DNA of 64,000 nucleotides from Arion vulgaris. Its lineage: Eukaryota; Mollusca; Gastropoda; Stylommatophora; Arionidae. Made by a program: the position numbers and the translations under genes. The notes under the pieces are model-generated. The model worked only from the letters and a program-made list of their open reading frames with translations. It searched no databases and was not told the DNA's origin. This document shows, in pieces, positions 54,590-64,000 of the stretch (its first letter is position 1; the number at the start of each line of letters is the position of its first letter). Location: assembly GCA_020796225.1 (NCBI GenBank), contig CM036759.1, forward strand, positions 65,008,590-65,072,589, in the 5' to 3' direction.

Positions 54590-54705
54590 AGTGGCAGTAG
54601 CCTAGTTGTTAGAGAACTCACTTCTTAGACGAGTGGTCAGAGTTCAAGTCCACAGTGAGTCAGGAATATTTTTCCAACTGTAAAAGCTCGCAGGTTGTTT
54701 GTTTG
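54590..54705 (+). mobile_element. tRNA-like SINE head
   Basis: GTAGCCTAGTTGTTAGAG (A box) and AGAGTTCAAGTCCACAG (B box). The flanks do not pair as an acceptor stem, so it is not called a tRNA gene. Confidence 0.55.
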
Positions 54706-54709
54706 ATTG

Positions 54710-54741
54710 ATTGATTTCTAATCCTGTCGGAGACGGACGAT
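54710..54741 (+). mobile_element. S1 SINE, left piece
   Basis: TTCTAATCCTGTCGGAGACG. It is split from 54993-55300 by an S2b insertion. Confidence 0.78.
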
Positions 54742-54992
54742 CTTCTTCTTCTTTGCGTTCGTTCTTTACGATCAATTTTAATCACTCTTTGTGATATGTT
54801 TGATCTTTGCCAAGAACGTGTATACGTGCACATTGGTTTGGTAGGCCCCTAAACGCATAGACTTCGAGACGTTTATGACATGTGCATCCGATTTCAGCCA
54901 AACCTCCTTACTCGCTTCTTACGACATGCATGGCAGGTAACAGTGGTTCTATTCTTTACACCCCAAATTTGGGCCCCGGTAACCACTCGGGC
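54742..54992 (-). mobile_element. S2b SINE inserted in S1, with TSD
   Basis: GAGACGGACGAT flanks it (54730-54741 and 54993-55004). It has the (TTC)n end, CCCCAAATTTGGGCCCC and the CCACTCGGGC head. Confidence 0.9.
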
Positions 54993-55300
54993 GAGACGGA
55001 CGATAAAACGTAGGTCTCTTGTTCAATGTGAGCTCGTAAAAGAACCATTGACAATTCAAAATCGAGAAGAGCAGGCTGGAAAGTCGCTGCCCGGGCAAAA
55101 TTCATTAAAAAAAAAAAAACTTCCTATAAAAATTATTTCTTCACTATCTTCAAAATTACATCGGGACCCTTGCCGGTGCTACGGAGTTCGTGCACTGCAG
55201 CTGAGATCTTCATGTGTAAGAAAGAGATCGGTACATGGTTACTCACTGAAGTGCAATGATGATGGTCCTATCAATCATTGAATCAGTCAGTCAGTCAAAT
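54993..55300 (+). mobile_element. S1 SINE, right piece
   Basis: Resumes at GAGACGGACGATAAAACGTA and runs to a CAGTCAGTCAGTCAAT tail. Confidence 0.85.
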
Positions 55301-55317
55301 CACTTATCATTTACTTG

Positions 55318-56195
55318 GAAATGTGAACTACAGGTATTGAAGATGTGAACTACAGGTATTGGAGATGTGAACTACAGGTATTGGAGATGTGAACTACAAG
55401 TATTGGAGATGTGAACTACAGGTATTGGAGATGTGAACTACAGGTATTGGAGATGTGAACTACAGGTATTGGAGATGTGAACTACAAGTATTGGAGATGT
55501 GAACTACAGGTATTGGAGATGTGAACTACAGGTATTGGAGATGTGAACTACAAGTATTGGAGATGTGAACTACAGGTATTGGAGATGTGAACTACAAGTA
55601 TTGGAGATGTGAACTACAAGTATTGGAGATGTGAACTACAAGTATTGGAGATGTGAACTACAAGTATTGGAGATGTGAACTACAAGTATTGGAGATGTGA
55701 ACTACAGGTATTGGAGATGTGAACTACAGGTATTGGAGATGTGAACTACAGGTATTGGAGATGTGAACTACAGGTATTGGAGATGTGAACTACAGGTATT
55801 GGAGATGTGAACTACAGGTATTGGAGATGTGAACTACAGGTATTGGAGATGTGAACTACAGGTATTGGAGATGTGAACTACAGGTATTGGAGATGTGAAC
55901 TACAGGTATTGGAGATGTGAACTACAAGTATTGGAGATGTGAACTACAAGTATTGGAGATGTGAACTACAAGTATTGGAGATGTGAACTACAAGTATTGG
56001 AGATGTGAACTACAAGTTTTGGGAAATGTGAACTACAGGTATTGGAGATGTGAACTACAGGTATTGGAGATGTGAACTACAGGTATTGGAGATGTGAACT
56101 ACAGGTACTGGAGATGTGAACTAGAAGTATTGGAGATGTGAACTACAGGTATTGGAGATGTGAACTACAGGTATTGGAGATGTGAACTACAGGTA
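55318..56195. repeat. 22-bp array, ~40 copies
   Basis: Unit GTGAACTACAGGTATTGGAG AT, with G/A at one position (CAGG or CAAG) in blocks. It ends in the D1 segment ACTACAGGTATCTCTGAATT. Confidence 0.93.
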
Positions 56196-56320
56196 TCTCT
56201 GAATTAAGAGTAAAGCTCACCGAATGGTGGGGGCATTGGGGATTACGGATGCAAGTCTTCACGCAAAAATCAGCCAAAGGCGCCATATAAAAGAACAAGG
56301 AGTGAAGAATGAATGCGGAA
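56196..56320 (+). mobile_element. D1 3' fragment
   Basis: GGCGCCATATAAAAGAACAA and TTCACGCAAAAATCAGCCAA. It follows the array directly. Confidence 0.6.
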
Positions 56321-56579
56321 ATATGCGGACAACAAAATATTCCCAGTTGAAATTGAAACGACCTTGACGGTGACATTAAGAGTTGAATGGATGTGAGTAC
56401 TCGAAGTGACCAACTGCCATTGACCCGAGATTGACATTTGTGGCCTTGACAAGGTGGGTACCTTGCACGTGAGGGACGATGTGTTGTCAGCTTACCGGTT
56501 GATTTGCACATCCCTATAGTAAGTGGACGGGATGCAGAGGTGAAGAGTAGAGCCTTCAAAATGCTTTGTGAAACAGAAT

Positions 56580-56660
56580 TCTTATTCTTATCCGTTCCTT
56601 GTGGAGCATAGGGCATCAACTAGTTGTTCTCCACTTTTCCCGTTTTCTGGAAACTACATT
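56580..56660 (-). pseudogene. LINE ORF2 extreme C-terminus
   Basis: Minus: LVDALCSTR-like codons (TTGATGCCCTATGCTCCACA). Same block as 48960. Confidence 0.55.
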
Positions 56661-56705
56661 GAAGTGGTGGTGGTGAGAAGGGGAGGGGGCTGCGTGCCAC
56701 AATAA

Positions 56706-56975
56706 CCCGGACGCCTGTGAGTTGCCGGGGCTCGCAAGGGGAGCAACAAATAGTAACACTGTGACCTACAAAACATGTCGTAAGATGCGCTAAGGTAGCC
56801 TAGGGAAGCTATCCTAGTTTTAAAAAAATGCATTGCATAAATCGGATGTGCTAGCCTACTTGTAAGCGCATTATGGGGACAAAGTACAGTCGTTCTAAGG
56901 CTCAGATCACATACAGATCACAAAGAGTGGTTTAACAAGTGTTCGATATGGAGCGTTCGAAGAAGGAGAAGAAGC
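56706..56975 (+). mobile_element. S2a SINE, full length
   Basis: GAGTTGCCGGGGCTCGCAAG head, core, GATATGGAGCGTTCGAAGAA and a GAAG tail. Confidence 0.82.
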
Positions 56976-57064
56976 AGGCTCTAGAAGAACATAAATTGGA
57001 TATGATTCAATTTTCTGTCGATTTAGTGCGAGGAACATTTATGAAGAAAAGTTTTAGTCAGGAA

Positions 57065-57225
57065 ATTCTCTCTATCACGATCGTTCTTATGTTGCTTTTA
57101 TCATTCTATTATGATATATAAACAGCCAAAACATCAAGAACGGATGTACATGCACAGCCTTCAGTATCTATTGGAGCTAAGCTGCTTGTCCTTGTGTGAT
57201 GTGTTCGATTTTAACCAGCGTTGGA
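57065..57225 (-). mobile_element. D2-like 3' fragment
   Basis: TATGATATATAAACAGCCAA and ATGCACAGCCTTCAG match 36945-37060. Confidence 0.65.
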
Positions 57226-57764
57226 AATTATCTAAGACACCAGGAGGCACTTTACAAAGCTTCGAAAAATGTTGTTTTAAAATATGATAGCCAGTGTTAC
57301 CCATCTTTCTTGTAATGAAATTGTCCTTTGTCGCTTGAATTATGTCTTCATAATTGTCTCTTCCTTTGTTACTGGCAGAATTCAGTGACACAAAATGAAA
57401 CAAGGACATCAACATGAAATGAAAACTAAAAGTCTGAAGTACTTCCTTGTTATTATAGGGACAAGAAATTTGGAAAAGAAAATTTAGGTCAACCCAGCAA
57501 CAATTTTTTTTTTTGCAAAACTTTTTTCTTCCTCTTAATTCGCTCTAATTTAAACACAGGTTTTTTTCTGTTTGTTTTTAATTTTGCCCATTGTGTGTCA
57601 CATAATATTCTCATCTGATTGATGTTTGCGTGACGGCTTGCTTTTCTTATCACCGGTGTCCCTCGCCGTTAAGACGAACCTCACAGTGACTACATCACCC
57701 ATCGTGTGCCGACAATTAATGAAAAATACAGGCCTAAAAACATATTAACCAATATGCCTAAAAC
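57226..57764. other. Mostly unassigned
   Basis: 57605-57680 resembles a D1 end. The minus-strand frame at 57161-57415 has no recognised domain. Confidence 0.4.
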
Positions 57765-57771
57765 GTGTGTG

Positions 57772-58250
57772 GGGGGGCCGTCTCTCTGTGGAGTAGAGGT
57801 CTGGTGCTCGTCTCTCGTGGCAAAGGTACCAGGTTCGCTTCCTCGTGAAACCATCTGGATATTTTTTCAGAGATTCCTGATCTTATTGTAGGTGAGATCG
57901 GGTTCCTAGTCCTATCGGAGACGGGCTATAAAACGTAGGTCTCCTGATCAATATGAGCTCGTAAAAAAAATCACGGCAGTTCAAAATCGAGAAGAGCAGG
58001 CTGGAAATCCGCTGTCCGGGCAAAATTCATGAGAAAATATTTAAAATAAAATCCCTACAAAAATATCTTCACCATCTTCAAACTGAAATCGGAACCCTCG
58101 TCGGTGCTACGGAGTTCATGCACTGCAGCTGAGATCTTCCTGTGTAAGAAATATATCGGAGTATACATGGTTACTCCCCGAAGTTCATTGATGATAGTCC
58201 TATCAATCAGTCAATCAATCGATCAATAAATCAGTCAATCAATCAATACT
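57772..58250 (+). mobile_element. S1 SINE, full length
   Basis: GGAGTAGAGGTCTGGTGCTC A box, CCAGGTTCGCTTCC B box, the core and an (ATCA)n tail. Confidence 0.88.
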
Positions 58251-58252
58251 TA

Positions 58253-59115
58253 ATGGAAGAAACGCTTAGGAAAATATATGATCCTTCCGGAATTGAAACA
58301 GGAGAGGAATGGATTGCTGTGCCACCTCAATTTCAGACTGCTTTCACCGTTATTACATCTATTAAGAAAAACTGCCAACAAAATAATCTATCACTGCTAA
58401 ACGTGGAGGTGGAGGCTCTCTTGAATGACATCATCAATGATACAGATGTGGTTATTTACACCGACGGTTCAGTCATTCGCCAACAACGCTGTGCGTGGGA
58501 TTTTAAAGCACGCTCAGGAGGAAAATAATAAGAGAGGCCAGTGGGGCCTACGCAACAACCACAAGTAGCTTGACAATGGAGGTTCGGGCGGTTACGGAGG
58601 CGTGAACTGGTTGGCATCTCACAACTACTCTCGTGTTTTCATTCTCAGTGACTCCATGAGCATGATTCGTAAAGTCGAATCAGGTATGGTGAGACGCAAC
58701 TGGATGGAGGTACTGGTACAGACAGTGATCAGTGAAATCACCTTCATTTTTGTCCCTGGGCACGTAGGAGTTAGGGGTAATGAACGAGCTGATAGATTGG
58801 CTGGCTTGGCTACAATATCAGTGGGAGCTGCCATGGATTGAAGTGACATTCTTCACGCATTGAGAGAGTCTTTCCGAACAGAAGAGTTTCAGGGCTGTGA
58901 ATCCCACTCGCTGACCAGATTGAAAGAGATGGGTGTCAATATTGGTGCAGCCCGAAAAGAACGACATACTAAATATGCAAAGAGATTGATTAATCAACAT
59001 CGAACTGGCGTGTTGGGTCGCTGGACGCTACTGGATTTGCTGAGGTGGAGATCGGAGCACCTATGGACATGCCCGGAGTGCTATGATGATAGTAATCATA
59101 TAACTGATAACTGAT
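58253..59115 (+). pseudogene. LINE-E RNase H domain and tail, most complete copy
   Basis: DTDVVIYTDGSV (first catalytic Asp), MEVRAVTEA (Glu), RVFILSDSMSMIRKVESG (second Asp), FIFVPGHVGVRGNERADRLA (His and last Asp), then FRTEEFQGCESHSLTRLKEM, INQHRTGVLGRW and RSEHLWTCPECYDDSN. All four RNase HI acidic positions can be read, but frame breaks near 58525 and 58600 and a stop after AAMD (about 58840) make it non-functional. RNase H after RT is typical of I-group LINEs. Confidence 0.88.
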
Positions 59116-59154
59116 GAAAAGGGTATTTTCTTTCTTTTTGTTCTTGCTCTAACT

Positions 59155-59290
59155 ACAGAGGTAACCACTTGTTAAACCACCTGTTTGTTGTCTATATGTT
59201 ATTTGAGCTGTAGAGCGAGAGCTCATTGTGACATTTACACGTCTACAGACAACCTTTCCAGCACATCTGGTTTCTGCATGCTTTTTGTTC
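59155..59290 (-). mobile_element. S2a SINE, decayed 3' half
   Basis: GTAACCACTTGTTAAACCAC, CATCTGGTTTCTGCATGCTT. Confidence 0.6.
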
Positions 59291-59329
59291 AGGTTCGCCT
59301 CCCCAAGTCACGGAAAATAACAAAATAAT

Positions 59330-59460
59330 GTACCTCTGAATTCGGAGAAGGCACGTCTGTATGGCGGGTGACACTGATAAAAAAGGGCTGTAGGCCTTCA
59401 TGCAAAAATCTATTAGACGAACTATATCAGGCGCCATAACAACGCTTGGATTCATAGAGG
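59330..59460 (+). mobile_element. D1 3' fragment
   Basis: CTTCATGCAAAAATCTATTA and ATCAGGCGCCATAACAACGC. Confidence 0.55.
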
Positions 59461-59520
59461 GGGGAATACAGGAAGCAGAACAACATAAATCTGAACTAGG
59501 AAGTTTATTTCTCTTATCGA

Positions 59521-59876
59521 GTCAGATTCCCCCGTTAGCATTGGAGCCCGCTGGTCAAAGTTTCCCGGTCTTCAACACAGAGATGCGGTACGTTATGCAA
59601 GCTATGCAAGTCAGATTCCCCCGTTAGCATTGGAGCCCGCTGGTCAAAGTTTCCCGGTCTTCAACACAGAGATGCGGTACGTTATGCAAGCTATGCAAGT
59701 CAGATTCCCCCGTTAGCATTGGAGCCCGCTGGTCAAAGTTTCCCGGTCTTCAACACAGAGATGCGGTACGTTATGCAAGCTATGCAAGTCAGATTCCCCC
59801 GTTAGCATTGGAGCCCGCTGGTCAAAGTTTCCCGGTCTTCAACACAGAGATGCGGTGCGTTATGCAAGCTATGCAA
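59521..59876. repeat. 89-bp array, 4 nearly identical copies
   Basis: Starts at 59521, 59610, 59699 and 59788. The only clear difference is GCGGTGCG for GCGGTACG in the last copy. Confidence 0.96.
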
Positions 59877-60004
59877 GTGTTGGATTGATAGAACAACAGT
59901 CCTTGACTAAGAGGAGATGAGGAAGACAAAGGGGAAGATGAATGTAGAATGTGACTGGTGATTTGAGCATGACGGCAGAGGAGGTGGGAGGTCTGGCGTA
60001 CTGA

Positions 60005-60260
60005 GAATGAAAATTGTGGCATATCCTTTACAGAACTTCGTCATCAACCACAGTAAACGAGTCATCGATTTTCTAGGCTCCACTTATACGTTCAGTAGTT
60101 TGCCATTGCTTTCTGAACGGTGATGTCTATTTTTACCGTTCGTAAAAATCCACTGGAACAAATTTGCTTCCAAAATGCCGGCCGCGGAGTTTGAACCCGG
60201 TACGCTAGGCCGTGATCGAGCTCACTACCGCGTTACAGGCGCCGACCTTTCTGACGCATT
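60005..60260 (-). mobile_element. S6 SINE with tRNA-like head
   Basis: Minus: CTGTAACGCGGTAGTGAGC (A box), CCGGGTTCAAACTCCGCGG (B box), then TTGGAAGCAAATTTGTTCCA. Confidence 0.72.
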
Positions 60261-60365
60261 AGAGAGAGAAATTTCGAAGGATTGTTAGAGTGGAAACGTT
60301 CTGCACGGAACAAGCTACTGGAGAATTAAACTGGCTTTTTTTATACGCTTATCGTGAATATAAAA

Positions 60366-60590
60366 ACATGTTTTATCGTCCGTCTCCGATAGGACTATAA
60401 ACATTATGTCCTCAATATTGAGATCAGAAATTGTTTGAAAATACCCGATCGCTCATCCCCGAAGGCCAACCTAATACTTTTGGAACGCGGGAGGAGAGAG
60501 AGGAGGGTGTCTCATTGTTTCATTACTGGAAGCAATCTCCCAATAGGACTAGAAACAATGTATTGTCTCTACATTCAGATCAGAAATCCA
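60366..60590 (-). mobile_element. S1 SINE, head half, partly duplicated
   Basis: TTTTATCGTCCGTCTCCGAT and, again, CCCAATAGGACTAGAAACAA. Confidence 0.65.
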
Positions 60591-60592
60591 AC

Positions 60593-60842
60593 TGTGGGGT
60601 CCCGGGTCCCGTAAGAGAAACATAGTACCACTGCGATCTACAAGGCATGTCGTAAGAGGCAACTGATGTAGGACCTAGGAAGCTACACTAGTAAATAAAA
60701 AGCATCGTAGAAATCGGATGGGCTGGCCTACTTGTAGGCACATAACTGGCACTACGTACAATCACTCTTAGGCTCAGATCACATAAGATCCAACAGAGTG
60801 GTTTAACATTGTGGTCGATATGGAGCGCTCGAAGAAGAACCA
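60593..60842 (+). mobile_element. S2a SINE, near full length
   Basis: GTGGGGTCCCGGGTCCCGTA head, core, GTAGGCACATAACTGGCAC, GAAGAAG tail. Confidence 0.8.
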
Positions 60843-60865
60843 TGAACCCATAATTTTGGGTTTGT

Positions 60866-61668
60866 TAAATAAGTGCATGAAATAGTTTTCTGTAGGAACC
60901 TGTTAAATAAGTGCATGGAATAGTTTTCTGTAGAAACCTGTTAAATAAGTGCATGGAATAGCTTTCTGTAGGAACCTGTTAAATAAGTGCATGGAATAGT
61001 TTTCTGTAGAAACCTGTTAAATAAGTGCATGGAATAGCTTTCTGTAGGAACCTGTTAAATAAGTGCATGGAATAGTTTTCTGTAGGAACCTGTTAAATAA
61101 GTGCATGGAATAGCTTTCTGTAGGAACCTGTTAAATAAGTGCATGGAATAGTTTTCTGTAGGAACCTGTTAAATAAGTGCATGGAATAGCTTTCTGTAGG
61201 AACCTGTTAAATAAGTGCATGGAATAGTTTTCTGTAGGAACCTGTTAAATAAGTGCATGGAATAGCTTTCTGTAGGAACCTGTTAAATAAGTGCATGGAA
61301 TAGTTTTCTGTAGGAACCTGTTAAATAAGTGCATGGAATAGCTTTCTGTAGAAACCTGTTAAATAAGTGCATGGAATAGTTTTCTGTAGGAACCTGTTAA
61401 ATAAGTGCATGGAATAGTTTTCTGTAGGAACCTGTTAAATAAGTGCATGGAATAGTTTTCTGTAGGAACCTGTTAAATAAGTGCATGGAATAGCTTTCTG
61501 TAGAAACCTGTTAAATAAGTGCATGGAATAGCTTTCTGTAGGAACCTGTTAAATAAGTGCATGGAATAGCTTTCTGTAGGAACCTGTTAGATAAGTGCAT
61601 GGAATAGCTTTCTGTAGGAACCTGTTAAATAAGTGCATGGAATAGCTTTCTGTAGAAACCTGTTAGAT
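60866..61668. repeat. 38-bp array with a dimeric higher order, 21 copies
   Basis: Unit TAGGAACCTGTTAAATAAGT GCATGGAATAGTTTTCTG. Units with GTTTTCTG and GCTTTCTG alternate over most of the array; TAGAAACC variants are scattered. Confidence 0.95.
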
Positions 61669-61759
61669 AATAATTCACACAAATTCGTTAAGTAGGTCAT
61701 CATCTACATATGCGTTCATTGATTAGAATACATAGAGAACAACCATCGGTTGGAAGTAT

Positions 61760-62110
61760 AAAGATAAATGCTCGAAATACCATCCACAACACAACAGCGA
61801 TGATGGCTACTATGGTTTGATCCGTAGCGAACAAGTTGCTATATTCCACTTCCGTACCGACCATAACAGACTCCGGGCCCACATGTTTAACAAATTTAAA
61901 ATTGGCACAACTAGCCTGTGCCACTGTGAAAAGGCGGACATGATGGCAGAGCACATACTGCAAGACTGCCAGTTGTTAACAGCCCTGAGAAAAGAAACTT
62001 GGCCCAATAACATGGAGATTCAGAGAAGCTGTACGGAGGGAAGGAGTCCCTAAAAGCAACCGTAAAATTCATGATAAGATTTGGTTCATCAGTCTAGGCG
62101 GGGATCGCTA
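61760..62110 (+). pseudogene. LINE C-terminal zinc-knuckle region
   Basis: EQVAIFHFRTDHNRLRAHMF, NKFKIGTTSLCHCEKADMMA and EHILQDCQLL. The C-x-C...H-x4-C arrangement follows RNase H in many I/Jockey-type LINEs. The frame is open at 61817-62053, then broken. Confidence 0.8.
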
Positions 62111-62151
62111 GCGAGAGAGAGACTACATAACACCGCTCCAATTCCTGTCCT

Positions 62152-63345
62152 AAACAGAACATTGCAATCATAACAGTTTTTCTTATCCTGATACTGTAAG
62201 GCAAAACTGTACAGAACATTGCAACCATAACAGTTTTTTTTATCCTGATACTGTAAGGCAAAACTGTACAGAACATTGCAACCATAACAGTTTTTCTTGT
62301 CCTGATACTGTAAGACAAAACTGTACAGAACATTGCAACCATAACAGTTTTTCTTGTCCTGATACTGTAAGACAAAACTGTACAGAACATTGCAACCATA
62401 ACAGTTTTTCTTATCCTGATATTGTAAGGCAAAACTACAGAACATTGCAACCATAACAGTTGTTCTTATCCTGATACTATGAGGCAAAACTAAACAGAAC
62501 ATTGCAACCATAACAGTTTTTCTTATCCTGATACTGTAAGACAAAACTGTACAGAACATTGCAATCATAACAATTGTTCTTATCCTGATACTATGAGGCA
62601 AAACTGTACAGAACATTGCAACTATAACAGTTTTTCTTATCCTGATACTGTGAAGCAAAACTGTACAGAACATTGCAACCATAACAGTTTTTCTTATCCT
62701 GATACTGTAAGGCAAAACTGTACAGAACATTGCAACCATAACAGTTTTTCTTATCCTGATACTGTAAGGCAAAACTGTACAGAACATTGCAACCATAACA
62801 GTTTTTCTTGTCCTGATACTGTAAGACAAAACTGTACAGAACATTGCAACCATAACAGTTTTTCTTATCCTGATACTGTAAGGCAAAACTGTACAGAACA
62901 TTGCAACCATAACAGTTTTTCTTGTCCTGATACTGTAAGACAAAACTGTACAGAACATTGCAACCATAACAGTTTTTCTTGTCCTGATACTGTAAGACAA
63001 AACTGTACAGAACATTGCAACCATAACAGTTTTTCTTGTCCTGATACTGTAAGACAAAACTGTACAGAACATTGCAACCATAACAGTTTTTCTTATCCTG
63101 ATATTGTAAGGCAAAACTGTACAGAACATTGCAACCATAACAGTTTTTCTTGTCCTGATACTGTAAGACAAAACTGTACAGAACATTGCAACCATAACAG
63201 TTTTTCTTATCCTGATACTGTAAGGCAAAACTGTACAGAACATTGCAACCATAACAGTTTTTCTTGTCCTGATACTGTAAGACAAAACTGTACAGAACAT
63301 TGCAACCATAACAGTTTTTCTTGTCCTGATACTGTAAGGCAAAAC
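62152..63345. repeat. 57-bp array related to LINE-G 3' ends, 21 copies
   Basis: Unit CAGAACATTGCAACCATAAC, AGTTTTTCTTATCCTGATAC, TGTAAGGCAAAACTGTA. It ends AGGCAAAACATGATTCAATG AAAGAAGAAGAAG, the LINE-G 3' end and GAA tail. Two linked variants (TATCC/AAGGC and TGTCC/AAGAC) recur. The 57-bp period gives false frames of 421 and 254 residues. Confidence 0.94.
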
Positions 63346-63361
63346 ATGATTCAATGAAAGA

Positions 63362-63450
63362 AGAAGAAGAAGAAGCAGTCCTTCAGAATTTCTTACAAAT
63401 CACAAAGATGGCTAATAAGTGGTCGATATGGAGCGTTCAAAGAAGAAGAT
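63362..63450 (+). mobile_element. S2a SINE 3' end
   Basis: CTTACAAATCACAAAGATGG, GTGGTCGATATGGAGCGTTC, AAAGAAGAAG. Confidence 0.65.
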
Positions 63451-63804
63451 CAGAAATCGCTTGAAAATATTTCGATAACTCCATGCGGGACACGATCTGA
63501 TAACTTTTGAACGCCGGTGGATCTCCTTACCTCAGCCACCCCGGTCAATCTCACCGGAACCTGGCGTTAATTAGCAACGTTGTGAAATCTGTTAAACAAA
63601 TTTTAAGCGACAGGTGACAAAAACTACAGATCACCTGTTGGCGTGTGCCAGAGAACAAGGAGGCACGGGTCGTGCCCGCTACCACAAAGAAAGGACCCCC
63701 GATAAATAGAACGAGTACAAAAGACGATAAAAAAAACAGTGGCACGTGCCGGTCATTTCAAAATATCAACAAAAGACAGGAAGAAGGTCATTGGGAGCAG
63801 GAGT
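63451..63804. other. Repeat-poor stretch with an E-box palindrome
   Basis: Starts with a decayed S1 piece, then unique sequence. GGCACGTGCC lies at 63741-63750. Confidence 0.45.
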
Positions 63805-63945
63805 AAGAGCTACGGAGTTCGTGCTTTGTTCAATACTCTCTACAGGTGGCGTGCAATTTCTAGCGAGAGGGACTGAGCAATATGTATTAAAACTTGGAAC
63901 AATGAATTCAATCCTTCGGCTTAAAAACAAAACAAAAAACAGATT
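63805..63945 (+). mobile_element. S5 SINE fragment
   Basis: AGAGCTACGGAGTTCGTGCT, AATACTCTCTACAGGTGGC and AACAATGAATTCAATCCTTC. Confidence 0.72.
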
Positions 63946-64000
63946 AATTGATTGATTAATTGATTGATACGATCATCATCATTGCACTTTGGTGAGTAAC
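63946..64000 (-). mobile_element. S1 SINE, 3' end at the window edge
   Basis: TTGATTGATTAATTGATTGA, then ATCATTGCACTTTGGTGAGT. Confidence 0.75.

Noticed and set aside
62089..63357. Long open frames on both strands (421 and 254 residues)
   Set aside because: The 57-bp repeat period is a multiple of three, so any stop-free unit stays open. Protein repeats on both strands point to an array, not a gene.

Overview
This is repeat-dominated animal (metazoan) DNA. I see no bacterial gene layout, operon or CRISPR array. Very little unique coding sequence is visible. Most of the window is non-LTR retrotransposon debris, several SINE families and more than thirty tandem arrays. The best supported host gene is the 5' end of a Notch-ligand gene of the Delta type on the minus strand. 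The style of the repeats suggests an invertebrate, perhaps a mollusc, but that placement is only an impression.

Host gene: exon 1 (minus, 32758-32690) encodes a signal peptide after an in-frame upstream stop and ends in CAG|GTAAGT. Exon 2 (minus, 26898-26581) encodes the MNNL domain and ends in CCG|GTAAGT. Both junctions are phase 0, so the two exons join in frame across a 5.8 kb intron. A CpG-rich stretch upstream of exon 1 (32759-33110) holds HES/Hairy-type sites. The DSL and EGF exons were not found and should lie below coordinate 1.

Layout by region: 0-6 kb holds SINEs and three arrays, one of which lies inside a SINE. 6-12 kb holds LINE fragments, SINEs and a 36-bp array inside reverse transcriptase (RT) coding sequence. 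12-18 kb has a 1.1 kb array next to a SINE head and two arrays made from LINE 3' ends. 18-22 kb holds RNase H and RT remnants, with an array inside the RT. 22-26.4 kb is mostly minisatellites. 26.5-33.1 kb is the Delta exon 1-2 region. 33-45 kb has nested SINEs, a foldback element and two 1.3 kb non-autonomous retroposons (D2) with target site duplications (TSDs). 45-59 kb holds element D copies, LINE fragments and arrays. 59-64 kb has high-identity arrays (89, 38 and 57 bp units) and LINE tails.

Repeat names used here: S1 is a tRNA-headed SINE with a (TCAA)n-type tail. S2a and S2b are (GAA)n-tailed SINEs sharing a core. S3 to S6 are other tRNA-like SINEs. D1 and D2 are long (GAA)n-tailed non-coding retroposons. 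LINE-A has an (ATT)n tail. LINE-G and LINE-M are RT lineages with distinct 3' ends. LINE-F has the motif MVRWHSRILSK. LINE-E and LINE-E2 are RNase H-bearing lineages. All assignments come from reading the sequence and comparing copies within the window.
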